A stretch of 64,000 nt of DNA from positions 2,294,001 through 2,358,000 of the forward strand of contig JAAXNY010000011.1 of assembly GCA_013420905.1 (NCBI GenBank). The letters run 5' to 3'. Numbering within the stretch: the stretch's first letter is position 1; each line of letters opens with the position of its first letter. Under the pieces are notes generated by a model. That model searched no databases and was not told where the DNA came from. It saw only the letters and a program-made list of their open reading frames with translations. This document shows positions 11,199-21,482 of the stretch, in pieces. The stretch is from Collybia mongolica (Eukaryota > Basidiomycota > Agaricomycetes > Agaricales > Clitocybaceae). The translations under genes and the position numbers were made by a program.

Positions 11199-12278
11199 AT
11201 GATAAAAGCCAGCTCTAGTAGATCTTACGATAGCGACGGTGGTAGTGTCGCGGGTGGTCTAATCCCGATTGGTCAAGCAGGAGCACCGCGCCGAACGCTC
11301 AACGATATCAGAGAGCAGGTTGCACAGGAGGTCGCCGTTCGCGCAGTCACGAGCGCAAAAGTAGTCGATGGTAAGGGATCCCTTCATCTTTCAATGCCTG
11401 CGACGAAGCTTTCCGGATCCCGTTAGGTGTCCGTATCGGTGTCATATTTACCTTTTCAAAAAGCGACGAGGAAAGTTTCTTAATGAGGGTCGCCGATGTC
11501 ATTCAGCATCAACTTGCTCTATCCGAACATCTGTTCGTGGTGGCCACCACTGGGGGTTCAATCACCAATGCAAAACCAATGATTATCTGTGGATCCTCAC
11601 TTGACTTTGTTCAACGAGCCATGTTGCTCGCCAGTTCCAAATTTATCGGAAGAATTGAATCTGTTGCGGTTGAAGACACGCGATGGCTCGCGCATGTCGA
11701 CGATATTGGAACTTCTACATATGACGAAGACGCCTTGTGGGATGTCGTGCGCAAATCCGCGCGTGCACCTATCGACCCATTGGAACCACCCCCAGGTTCG
11801 CGTGGCATTGACCATATATTGTCCGATGCGCGGGCGAAGCTACAACGCATAACGCCATTCCAGGCGTATGAAGAATTGCGGGAATCTCAAGTAGGAGCCC
11901 CAACGTTTCTGGTTGACATACGTCCTGCCGCACAACGTGAAATGTACGGGGGTATCCATGGCTCGCTCATTATTGAACGCAACGTGCTTGAGTGGCGATT
12001 CGACCCTCGGAGTGATGCCAGACTCGCAATTGTGGACAGATACGATTTAAGGGTCATTATATTTTGCCAAGAAGGCTACACTTCAAGGTACTGTAGCAAA
12101 CATCCCGCAATCATCGACTGATCGTTTGGATAGCCTTGCCGCATTTGCTCTCCAAGAGATTGGCTTACTAAACGCAACGGACATCATTGGGGGTTACCAG
12201 GCCTGGTTAGATGCTGGCCTCCCCGCTGATGTCACTCATACAAGATCCCTTGTATCATTGGCAGGATCGATCGTTTGA
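11199..12278 (+). CDS. Rhodanese-domain protein with a conserved fungal N-terminal region
   Basis: Three exons (11199-11370, 11427-12087, 12134-12278) give 325 residues. The C-terminal ~130 residues are a rhodanese-like domain: TFLVDIRPAAQRE, GGIHGSLIIERNVLEWR, then the active loop IIFCQEGYTSS, where the Ser completing it comes from exon 3, and finally IIGGYQAWLDAGLP. The Cys in FCQEGYTS sits at the catalytic position, so sulfurtransferase or a related persulfide reaction is possible. The upstream ~190 residues (RIGVIFTFSKSDEESFLMRV, LSEHLFVVATTGG, ICGSSLDFVQRAMLLASSKF) form a separate structured region I do not recognise. The donor substrate is unknown. The 3' end converges on the carrier gene with only 93 bp between stops. 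Confidence 0.82.
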
Positions 12279-12371
12279 ACTGTCGGTGAGTCCGCATCTA
12301 GTCGCAACTCTGACAGTGTCCTCATAGTAGACTATGCGCATCTAGGAAGTCATTCACATCTATTATCACAT

Positions 12372-13959
12372 TTATATGTATGGAGGACCCAGAGCTAGAA
12401 GATATGGTTAGACAATGGGATATGAGGTGTAGAAGTCAGGAGTCAGACATACCCTTCCTGAACACGCCCAGCGTGAATTCCACAACGAGTAATAGTACAC
12501 CACCTCCCGGTGCAAGTCGGAGGACTTTGGGGACGAATCCTTTGTAGAGGGCCGCAGGTCCTTCCTCTCGGAAGATCGTGACCAACGCAGGATATGTCCA
12601 GTTGTACTTGGGGACTACTCCCGGTACCTTTGTTGTTCCTTGAATGCGGGATTTCACAACCTGGAAGACCTTGTGAGAACAATATCAAAGAGGAAAAACT
12701 TCATATTTACATCGAACCTGGAGGGGAAAGTATTAATGACGGAGAAGCGGCTAAGATTGGCCAGTACTTACGGTGTGTTCAATACTGTACCAGCAAATCC
12801 TCCAATGGCACCCGAGATGAAATTGTTCATGAGCTGAGCTTGTTGAGTCTATAGACACGTTTAACAAGGAAAAACGGGCGATAATGTATGGTCTACGGCA
12901 CCTCAGCTTTGGGGAGGAGCGTCCGCACTTGAAAAATACATCCGAAGTAACCTCCGTTCCACCAGACGTGCCTGCGAGTGTTTGGTGTTTTTTTTTTTTT
13001 TCAATGGAAGAGAACATATAAATACCTCCAGAACGTCGACTCCATACCAACGTAAAGACCCAACAGACCGTCTCTCTTCACCACCTGCTTTACAACATCC
13101 ATGGGACCCTTGAAGGTACTAGTCTTGTCTTGTAATCTGAAATAATGAGAAGGGGGGTAAAACCGCGATAGCTCCTAAGCTACTCACTTAATCTTGACAA
13201 GCTCAAATGGAACGACCACGAAACTTTCCTGGAAAGAAGAACCTGAGTGGCCATAGCTGGGGTTCCGGGAAACTAAGGCATACCGTCGCACCCGCACTGC
13301 AACCCGTTAACACAGACAAGTTCTGTGTCATTTTCGCTTCGCCGCTGAGATTAATATATGTCTGGCCCCAAAAGTCATTGGCAGCACTAGAAGCATAATT
13401 AAGTTCAGTTATAAGATTACCAGAACGAAAACGCAAGGCCCAAGTGACGTACAATTTGACGGCACGTTTGGGTGCTTCTAGAAGCAAGGGGGGAACGAGG
13501 CCTCAAAATACGTTGTGAGGTTTGGCATAAAAAATCTGCGGTCCACTAAGAGATACCTCGATATAAGCGACCCGCCCTATACACGAAATATTTTCCTTGG
13601 TCAGTTCGCACACTCGTGTGATAGTCTTCACAACGCACCCTTCTTCCCGGATAATCGTTCTGAAGCTTCCAAGCAGACCATGTGAAGTCTTCCCAGTCTC
13701 CAGTTGCATGCGAGTTTTAACCTATTACTCATACCGGAGTCTCATGAAAATTGACATGAACCCAGAGGAACTCAGTACGCACGACATCTGGCATTCAGGA
13801 ATTAGAACCAACAATACATTACTTGGATCGAAACAAAGGCTCACCGAGTGGGTAGAATGTCAAGATTTCTGAGACTCCTGCGATGGCTCCTGCCGCAAAA
13901 TTGGCCACGAACGGCAAGGCTGGGCGAAGAGTAGTAGTCTGAACGCGATCACAGGACAT
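12372..13959 (-). CDS. ODC1: Mitochondrial 2-oxodicarboxylate carrier (SLC25 family)
   Basis: I reconstruct about eleven exons from the ATG at 13959 to the TAA at 12374-12372, about 300 residues. The three carrier signatures are complete after splicing: PLDVVKTRMQLETGK, then VPFELVKIK with a following amphipathic helix, then FDVVKSRIQGTTKVPG. Other landmarks are RLYRGLVPPLLLEAPKRAVK and FVPKVLRLAPGGGVLLLVVE, and the last exon yields ALGPPYI. The carrier exchanges 2-oxoadipate and 2-oxoglutarate across the inner membrane, linked to lysine synthesis and breakdown. The first signature is assembled from exon 1 (13845-13959, ending CTC G), a 5-nt exon ATGTC (13783-13787) and an exon starting GTTAAA at 13721. 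Skipping the microexon shifts the frame and loses the signature. The terminal exon likewise needs splicing; without it the protein would end in MSDS. Confidence 0.9.
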
Positions 13960-14207
13960 GATATAAGATCTAACAAACGTTTTTTCTGCTCTGAAGCCAT
14001 CCCAAAGCGCGCTAGCTCACTGGACAAGAACAGAGACTAGGGACAGGGCGTCACTGGGAATAAAGACAAGAACGTAAAGCCGTGGTTTAAATTTGCAGAC
14101 TATGGGATTATCGGGTTTGTTCCGTGGACGTGACTCCAAGATGTGACAGCTCGTGACCGACTCGGATCCGTGACGCGTGACGGCCATCCTCCTCGCCTCG
14201 ATGCGCC
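13960..14207. promoter_or_regulatory. Divergent promoter, carrier / SRP9
   Basis: A 248-bp spacer between start codons, the fourth divergent pair in a row. No clear TATA box. Confidence 0.45.
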
Positions 14208-14702
14208 ATGGTGTACATACATTCCTGGCAAGAATACCAAGATGCGGCTGAGGCGCTCTACGAAAGGTCGCCTAACAATGTGCGCACACTCATATTCATA
14301 AATCAGCCGATATTGACTTTACTTGGTAGGCCCGATACTGCGTAAAATGGAAATCTTCAGAGGGAAAGCTGGTTCTAAAAATTACAGACAATACAACCGT
14401 GCGTTCCTACCCTGGATCGCAGCTCATAGCCGATTTACGCTCCTTGTATATAGTGTATCAAATTCAAGACCTATTCGTCCATCTTTCTTAATCGATTTGA
14501 AGCCTTAAACCTCTCGTTGATGCGCAAGATGCAGAACAAACGATTAGAGATGCCTCCTTCCCATATGCCCGAAATTTCTTTGCCAATGGAACAAGGGCGT
14601 GCTAGTCCATTACCTGGGGCCACATCCAGTGCTGTACCGTCAGCTGCAGGAACTGCTGCATCGGGAGGAGTGAAAAAGAAAAAGCCAAAGAAAAAGAAGT
14701 GA
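14208..14702 (+). CDS. SRP9: Signal recognition particle subunit SRP9 (SRP9/SRP21 type)
   Basis: Three exons (14208-14279, 14330-14398, 14454-14702) encode 129 residues. The N-terminus MVYIHSWQEYQDAAEALYER followed by SPNNARYCVKWKSSEGKLVL and KITDNTTCIQFKT matches the SRP9 alpha-beta-beta-beta-alpha fold; the helix RFEALNLSLMRKMQN closes it. SRP9 pairs with SRP14 on the Alu domain of SRP RNA and slows translation elongation while the ribosome is targeted to the ER. As in SRP21-type fungal proteins, there is a basic Lys-rich tail (KKKKPKKKK) after an Ala/Pro/Ser linker. Each splice falls cleanly in phase 0. Because the family is short and divergent, searches may miss it. Confidence 0.85.
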
Positions 14703-16362
14703 TCGCGAGGCCTGGATGCCAAAGGGCACGGATGGATGGAATAGTATCTGGATTGGCTGAGAAGAGTCAACGTAGATTGCCATCTGGCTGGACGTGTGTT
14801 TTTGCTCCTCCTTTAGCATTCTAAAACTGAAGTTTGTAGGCCACCATCAAAATAATACTCGGTGCTGTTCCGCGAGGCGTGATCCCTGTAGCATCGCTTG
14901 GTGTGACTTCCTCACGCCACGAAGATATTTGCAGAATCGTTTGCGGAACGCGTTAAAGAGATCGGTAATGGGATCTCTGCTCGTCTTTGCCTACACTTTG
15001 TTGATCTTACCGTACCCAGCCTACGCGTGTTGCTCACCGTTTTTTTTCTTGTCATCAGTATCATAAGATGACGATAGACATCACAGCAGTAAGACAGGCT
15101 ACATGGAACGCCTCGGACCTTTTGCCGACACCGGCATGAAAGTGACCCTGTTCTCTTTGTTTTGGTGAGCGTCGGCGGACGTACGTCGCGTCATATACAT
15201 CAACGACTGCAATCACCGTCCTCTTGATTTGGTTAGGGTATTGCTGATCCATGAAATAGACACTTGGGGTATCAGCCAACAGGATGATGGCGTTAGTCCC
15301 GGGAAATCAGAATGTAGCCGTCTATCGTTCCAGCGCAAGCTTTCATCGTGTCTCCACTACGATGATGATCTGGTTGGAATGAGAACTTGAACCAATACCA
15401 ACGTTAGTCCCTTGAAGCTAGACGCTGATGCGCGCGATAGTGTCGGCTGGCACTTCCTTGTCAGCCGACACATTGTACATGAACGTAAGATATGTGTGTC
15501 TCTTGAATAATCGAGACTGATCCAATTTGTATCTATAGCGAGTTGCTCATGGACCCTTGATATGAGCCGAGGATGCATCAATTACGCCCCGAAGCGAGTA
15601 CTTCATGGCAATGGATGTAGACGCCACATCAAACTTACGTCTTCCACGCTGTAACACGTCGAATGCTGCTATTACCTATCCAACTTCACTTTCTCTGTTA
15701 TTTATTTTATTGCCAAAGTGTCGACACGGTGTGACCACCTCAAACAGGGCATATTGGCCCAATCCCATAGTGACTTGAGAAAACCCTATGGCCCCATGGT
15801 GTGACCACAAGGCTTCGACACCGGTCCCGCGATATGTATAGAATCATGGTGGGGAGTCCTTATATAGAATCGCGTTCACATGACTCATTGCATGCGTTTC
15901 GTCCAGGAATAACCGGACAATGAGACGCCTCGCCATCCAGTTGACGCTCGCATTATCAACCAGAACCAGATGCTAACCACCACGGCTATGAGCGCGTCTG
16001 TGGACACTGGCTCTCCTTTCCTCATCGAACAGGTGTCAGAAGGGGGATGCTGTGGCGATACCATTGTGGCTGTTGACATCAAACAGTCCTGTCTCAATCT
16101 CACAGATAACTTGGTACTCGATTACGGTGGTTGTTTGATCAAAGTGTCAGTGACTGTCTATCATGTCACTGATAATCTCCTTTACAGGTGAATGCGTCCC
16201 ACGACCGTTGATGGTGATAGTAAATCTCAGCTGATTTGTTATGACTTGCTTGCCAGTCAAGAAGACGGTAGCTGAAGAATCTTATGTCCCCGCGGACCCT
16301 CAGCGCCTCATCCCCCGTTCCTGACTGTAGTTCTCATTCTCGCCAATATTGTTCAGCCAGCA
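14703..16362. other. Intergenic stretch with no supported gene
   Basis: About 1.66 kb with no open frame longer than ~100 codons that I can assign. A 10-bp motif (gtgtgaccac) occurs twice at about 15730 and 15797. A minus-strand frame near 15885-16103 is interrupted and its family is uncertain. The last ~150 bases probably belong to the cupredoxin promoter. Confidence 0.4.
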
Positions 16363-17980
16363 ATGGCCTTCAGCCTAAGGGCTTGCGTTATTTTTTCGCT
16401 CCTCATTTCTTTCGCTTGGGGCCAAACCACGCACGTTGTGAGTGAATGGACATGATTTGCTATCAGGTGGAAGTAACTTTTGTCCCTCAGGTCACTGTTG
16501 GTGCCGAAGGAAGCTTTTACGAACCCGCGACGATTTCTGTAGCCCTCAACGACACTGTTAGGTTTATTTTCGAGGGGCCGTAAGTATAGGATTTGTTCGT
16601 TGCTGTATTGTTTTCCTGACATGCATCCACTGCAGCCTTCATGGCGTTATTCAGTGCGCGCTTGACAACCCTTGTTTCCCTCTGCGGGGGGGGTTTAGCA
16701 GCGGTTTCGCCGGTCGGGGTGACAACTTTTCTTTGCCGGCGCCAGTATGGGATCTGCAAATAACGAATGTTAGCCACCGTATGTGTGATTTAATGATTTC
16801 ATAGTGTGCCTTGGTGATCAAATTTAATAATATAGCTCTCTGGTTCTATTGTGCAAATACAAAACCGGTTTCGCACTGTGCTTCTGGGATGGTTGGGTCC
16901 GTTTTCTTGATTGTGATCCCCCGGCCGTAATTTTTTAAATTTATACCAGAGCAATCAACCCTCCGTCGATTGAGGCGTACAACCAGTTTAAGGACCGAGC
17001 TAAGGCGGTCTCCACGACAGCTTTGGTTTGTGATGGCAGCTTTTGGTGGTCCCAATCATAATTGACCAAGTCTTCCATAGGTCGGCCCTTCTGTGGTTAC
17101 CAATGCGCCGGATGCGTTCGCAACCAATTCACCACTTCCAACCACCACCTTTATTTCAACTACTCCCATTCCCCTCGTACCCTCACCCAAATCGTCAGGT
17201 GCTCCATTCGTTACTTCTTTTCCGTCTCCGTCTCTGTCCCCGTCCCCGTCCTCATCCGCGGCGCCTACCCAGCCAGCCTCTCACAAAGCTGCCATCATCG
17301 GAGGCTCGGTAGGTGGGGGAATAATTGCTGTTATTGTCATCCTCTTGGCATTCCTCACACATTGCCGTAAGCGACGTACTGCCAAGCGTGGGTCCAGGGA
17401 TTTCTTTAGATACAAGGCTCAATCCCCAGAGCTTGGGGCTAATAGTTCGAACGGCGTCTTTACTCCTGTCAAGTTGATCAGCTCGACCTCAGCCTCGCCC
17501 TCCGCAGCTCTTCTTCGCATGACAGATCCACCACTAACTGCTATGCAAAACACTGCAACAGCATCCCCAGCGTCGCTCGCTCCACAGAGAATCCAGAGGG
17601 GTGACAGCGTCAGAGCTGCTAATCCTACCCACAACCATAACGGCAGCGATGCTAGTAACGCCACTCCCAAGCCCGAAGAGCGGCCTTCCACCAGAGATGG
17701 AGTCCCCACCCGCATTCCGCGACCACTACCACCCGCTCTGGACGTTCCGGCGGCATTGGATCACAAATCGTCTGCTGCAACGTTGCCTGGGGCGTCTGCG
17801 CGAGACTCTGGGTCCACAAACATCCACGTTCTCGCGAGGGAGGTGGCCGCTGTGCTGATGCAGAGCCCCCAGAACGCGGGACGCGCTGCGCCGGGGGCGG
17901 GTGGTGGGGAACCAAGCTCTAGGGATTCAACACAGGGTCGCACAGAATCACCTGCGCCTCCTCGATATCGCCCTTCATAA
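16363..17980 (+). CDS. Membrane-anchored cupredoxin-like protein with Ser/Pro-rich stalk
   Basis: Six exons (16363-16437, 16491-16579, 16636-16778, 16836-16896, 16950-17025, 17081-17980) give 447 residues. A signal peptide (MAFSLRACVIFSLLISFAWG) is followed by a plastocyanin-like domain: VTVGAEGSFYEPATISVALN, LHGVIQCALDNPCFPLRGG and LWFYCANTKPVSHCASGMVG. Possible copper ligands are the His in LHGVIQ, the Cys of FYCANT and the nearby His of SHCASGM. A Ser/Thr/Pro-rich segment, probably O-glycosylated, leads to one transmembrane helix (IIGGSVGGGIIAVIVILLAF) with an RKRRTAKR stop-transfer, then a ~190-residue disordered cytoplasmic tail. This fits the fungal extracellular serine-rich cupredoxins, which are usually short or GPI-anchored. 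A TM helix plus a long inner tail suggests a surface sensor or adhesin-like role, which is inference only. Confidence 0.8.
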
Positions 17981-18343
17981 TCTGGATTTAACACGGACTT
18001 CTGACATACATTATTCCTGTCTTTACTTGTTTCTTGGGTATAGTGTACTTGGCTTGCAAGGACGGGTGAGGCCTCGGAAGAGTGATGCTCTGAATGGACA
18101 GGGCCGCTTGTTTACCAACGCAATCCCGTAACTTATTTTTAAGCCTAGATGAGAAGTACTTGGGCTGTAGACCTTCATCCGAGTAGCTTCCGTAGGTTTT
18201 GTAACATCATTTCTACTCTGCATTTTGTCGCGCAACGAAATAGGTATTAGCATATTTCCCCACCATACATAATTTGAATCAATCGACATAGCACTAAGCA
18301 ACTGCAAAAAGGAATAATATACAAGTACCAGTAATCGGCGGGC
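17981..18343. other. Convergent spacer
   Basis: About 360 bp between the stops of the cupredoxin gene (+) and the small membrane-protein gene (-). I see nothing in it beyond AT-rich 3' UTR-like sequence. Confidence 0.5.
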
Positions 18344-19052
18344 CTAGGCATGCTCCACAATGCCTGCTAGTTGTGCATTTGATATAAGCCCACCCAACAA
18401 TGTCCCACCATCAGTCTGCCCATTGCCATTCTGACCTCCGTCTTTTCCATTGTCGCCGCCAGCTGGAGCAGCGTTTGGACCAGTCGGGACGCTCGAGGTT
18501 GGTATTGGACCGCTACCAACGCCACCCCCGACATCGGTTGTAGCAGCTCCTGGAGGAGCGGTGGTGGAACCCGAAGAGGTGGCAACAGATTCTGTTGAAG
18601 TTGAGAACCCTTTAACTCCGGGGAATCCGACCCCATTCCCGTCTGAACCGTCTGGTGCACTCGGATTTGGAATCGCTCCCTTCGGATCCTTCTTACCCGC
18701 TGTACCTCCCACAGCACCTCCAATAACTGCCCCCAAAATGACTATCCCCACGATAGCAATGGTGATCATCCCTTTTCTGGTCCGCCAAAAAGGAAGTGGA
18801 CGGGCGGGTAGCTGATTATACTCTTTTATGACCAGACCAGTTTCAACATCAGATTGGGCGGTAGGTGGTGGTGTAGCCTTCCCAGGGCTTGGGTTTAGGA
18901 TCTCGGTTGTGTAGCCCTCCTAAAACAAGCGCGGTGTTGGATCCAAGTATTGATATATAGTCAGATAACGTGCATACCCGTCGTCGCTCCCCTGTCACTT
19001 CGGGAGCACTCGCCAATAGGTTTTGATCATAGTGGCCTGTTGCAGAAGTCAT
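18344..19052 (-). CDS. Small single-pass membrane protein with Gly/Ser-rich C-terminal region
   Basis: Two exons (19052-18978 and 18919-18344) give 216 residues starting MTSATGHYDQNLLASAPEVT. The join yields RREGYTTEILNPSPGKATPP, a short positively charged stretch (WRTRKG) and then one transmembrane helix, MITIAIVGIVILGAVIGGAV. The last ~120 residues are Gly/Ser/Thr/Pro-rich low complexity (STSTESVATSSGSTTAPPGA and similar). With no signal peptide and positives before the helix, a type II topology with the C-terminal part outside is likely. Many fungal surface proteins look like this and I do not recognise a family. A LINE is inserted about 190 bp upstream of the start, so its promoter may be truncated or altered. 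Confidence 0.6.
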
Positions 19053-19241
19053 GGACCTGGCTATTCCTCACAGAGGAATACAGAGTCGTGGTGGGGGTTG
19101 TGGTTTGTTGCGAACTGCCGTCGGGCGCTAAGCAGCCCTTCAATGGACAGCCCATTGACGTTCAGGTACATTATCGCCGCTCTTGGATGTTTTCATCAGC
19201 GGGTAACATCACGTGCAGTGTGACAGCTAATTAAAGGTGAG

Positions 19242-19256
19242 AAACTGCACACCATT
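19242..19256. repeat. Target-site duplication of LINE-1, left copy
   Basis: The 15-mer aaactgcacaccatt here is repeated exactly at 25701-25715 just after the poly(A) tail. The leading As could belong to the tail, so the certain core is about 12-13 bp. Confidence 0.85.
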
Positions 19257-19361
19257 CATCTCTTCTTGATCTCTTACCACCACCTGGTAGGAGGTTAGAC
19301 ACGTAGTAAAGTTGCAAACTGCCGTTACTCCCTGGTTGAGCCCACCCGCTCCCACCCTTTC

Positions 19362-21482
19362 TTGCGCTGTATGCCTGCCTCTCGCTCTAAAGATAAACCC
19401 CTTAACCCTCCCGACCCCCCCGGGGGCTCAGGGACGGTCGACCCTGCCACCGTCTTCCGACCTCCCCCGTCGAAATCTCCATCCCCCGCTATTAGCTTCT
19501 CTAGACAATCTCTGGAGCGGGCTCTACGCATTCAGAGGACGAAGCCCAGTAGGGCTAACTTCTCATCTGTCCACCCCTCTCCCGCCGGGAGCGACGAGGA
19601 GGGGGACCCTGAACTCGAGGCTGCCGATAACGCAGACTCTACTGTTAAGCGGACCGCCAAGGGCAAAGGCCGCGCTGCCGCACCCACGGACGATGCCGAG
19701 ATCATCGATGTCTCAGGCATCCCCACGGATGCATTTGCTGAAGGGGATGATGCTAACTTGCAATACTCCTTCCAATTCCATCGCGATCCAAAGACTTGGA
19801 CCTCTGACACCGAATCCGCTGCTTCCTCAGCGCGCGCAATCGCCTCCTTCCTTGAATTTGGTGCGCAAAATGGAAAGATGTGGAACACATCAGAATCGGA
19901 CGGTCTCGTTGAGGCCTCAGGTCAGCTGATCCGTAGCCTGGTCAAACATGGGTTTGTCAGGAACTCTCTCCGTGGCTTGGACCCCCAGTCCTCGACATGG
20001 ACGTTCATGGAAAGTGTCGCGACCTCCATTCGCACTGCCCTTGCAGAGGAACGCCAGGCCCACCACGCCAAGTTCCCTCCTCCTAAAGTCCCTCCCGGCC
20101 AGCTGCCTAACCCATCAAGGCACCGGTCTTTCGCTCATCGCGGCTCGGACCCCGCCGGCGCTCGACGCCCCGGCACGTTCCAGCAAACCAAACGACATAA
20201 CCCCGACAATAATCCTTTCAGGAATGGGATGTACGCGCCGCCGGCCCCGCTATATTCGCAAGTAGCAGGTGCCCCTCCGCTGGCCCCTGGCCCTTCCAAC
20301 CAAAAGAAAGCCAGGACCACTCAGCATGAGGAGAGTTTAGTCAGGTTGGCCCAGGCCTTCCCGTACTCAAACCCGAATCAGGTCATGGGTGCGAGCGAAC
20401 TGCTCGCACCAAAAACAGCCGGTCCTAGTGCTCCTAACAAGCGCAAGTCCACCACCCACGGCCTGTCACGCAAAGCGATGACAGTGTTCGCTTCTCCTGC
20501 AGTCCCATGGGATCTCAAACCATGCTGCGCTCCCCTGACTGACGCCCTCACAAAGGCACAGTCCAAACTCCGGATCCTACACGAGGAGCGGTCACTTGGT
20601 AGCATTACTATCACAGCTGACAACATCCCGTCCGAGGCCGACATCAAGGTCATCCACTGCTGGTTCCAGTGGAACGTGGGACAGACCGAAGTCAAGGATG
20701 CCACGATCTACGTGGAGGCTGGCTCGTCCAGATCCTCTATGATGGTCGCTGACTTCCCCTTTTACGGCCTCGAACCCAAGCTGGGGGAGAATGGCAAACC
20801 AATCCCTATCTCTGGGCAAGACGCACTCAACGTCCTGCTTCAACGGTGTAATGCCGAACAGAGAAAGGCTCTCCGATTCTACCACTCTGTCCCGCCCAGA
20901 GTAGTGAAAGCTTCCGGTCACGCGTCTAACGCGTACCTCTTCTTTGAGATATACGACTCGCGGGGCGGGTTGAATCTTAAAGCGCTCAAGGGAACCTCAT
21001 TCCAGTGGGGGACCCATAGGCTCCGCTTCGCAGAGGCGACCCCCAGAGTTGGGGCGCCCCTGTGCAACCGCTGTTGGAGGTACGGGCACCGCTCTACTGC
21101 GGCGGCTTGTCCTTCCAAAAGCATCCACTGTCAGAAGTGTGGTGGCAACCACGCCAAGAACTTCCATCGCGTACTGGCCTCGTGCTGCAAAGCACAGCCG
21201 AACGCGAAACCACCTATCGCGGCTACACCAGGTAACAAGCCGTGCCCCCACCCAGACAGGTGCATCAACTGTCGAACCGCCGGTCACCCATCGGATTCGA
21301 GGGACTGCCCCTTCTGGAAGAAGAGATACAACGCCGGGTGGATCCTGGCTAAGTATAAATCTGTCAAAGTAGGTGACGCCATCATCGTCCCCCTTAGTAA
21401 GCTCACTGGCGCTTCCCCACCTCTAGGACCCCGTCCCCGAGCTGGAGAGCGTCATCTCCACGCTCAGCAAACTAGTCATTAA
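19362..21482 (+). CDS. LINE-1 ORF1, RNA-binding protein with zinc knuckles
   Basis: An intact 706-codon frame. The N-terminal half is Pro/Ser/Ala-rich. The C-terminal part has a cluster of Cys/His motifs: CNRCWRYGHRSTAAACP, HCQKCGGNHAKNFHRVL and CINCRTAGHPSDSRDCP (about residues 565-650), which are CCHC-type knuckles that bind template RNA. The upstream module (about 400-550), with ADIKVIHCWFQWNVGQTEVK, may be the esterase- or RRM-like core found in some ORF1 proteins, but I cannot tell which. ORF1 ends in TAA whose last A is the first base of the ORF2 ATG (TAATG), which suggests translation by termination-reinitiation. This gene has no inactivating lesion. Confidence 0.88.
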   Translation: MRCMPASRSKDKPLNPPDPPGGSGTVDPATVFRPPPSKSPSPAISFSRQSLERALRIQRTKPSRANFSSVHPSPAGSDEEGDPELEAADNADSTVKRTAKGKGRAAAPTDDAEIIDVSGIPTDAFAEGDDANLQYSFQFHRDPKTWTSDTESAASSARAIASFLEFGAQNGKMWNTSESDGLVEASGQLIRSLVKHGFVRNSLRGLDPQSSTWTFMESVATSIRTALAEERQAHHAKFPPPKVPPGQLPNPSRHRSFAHRGSDPAGARRPGTFQQTKRHNPDNNPFRNGMYAPPAPLYSQVAGAPPLAPGPSNQKKARTTQHEESLVRLAQAFPYSNPNQVMGASELLAPKTAGPSAPNKRKSTTHGLSRKAMTVFASPAVPWDLKPCCAPLTDALTKAQSKLRILHEERSLGSITITADNIPSEADIKVIHCWFQWNVGQTEVKDATIYVEAGSSRSSMMVADFPFYGLEPKLGENGKPIPISGQDALNVLLQRCNAEQRKALRFYHSVPPRVVKASGHASNAYLFFEIYDSRGGLNLKALKGTSFQWGTHRLRFAEATPRVGAPLCNRCWRYGHRSTAAACPSKSIHCQKCGGNHAKNFHRVLASCCKAQPNAKPPIAATPGNKPCPHPDRCINCRTAGHPSDSRDCPFWKKRYNAGWILAKYKSVKVGDAIIVPLSKLTGASPPLGPRPRAGERHLHAQQTSH

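Noticed and set aside
15885..16103. Minus-strand frames that vaguely resemble a response-regulator or transposase fragment
   Set aside because: The similarity is to a few residues only (LVDNASVNWMARRL), with stops in all longer readings. There are no supporting neighbours and no element boundaries.
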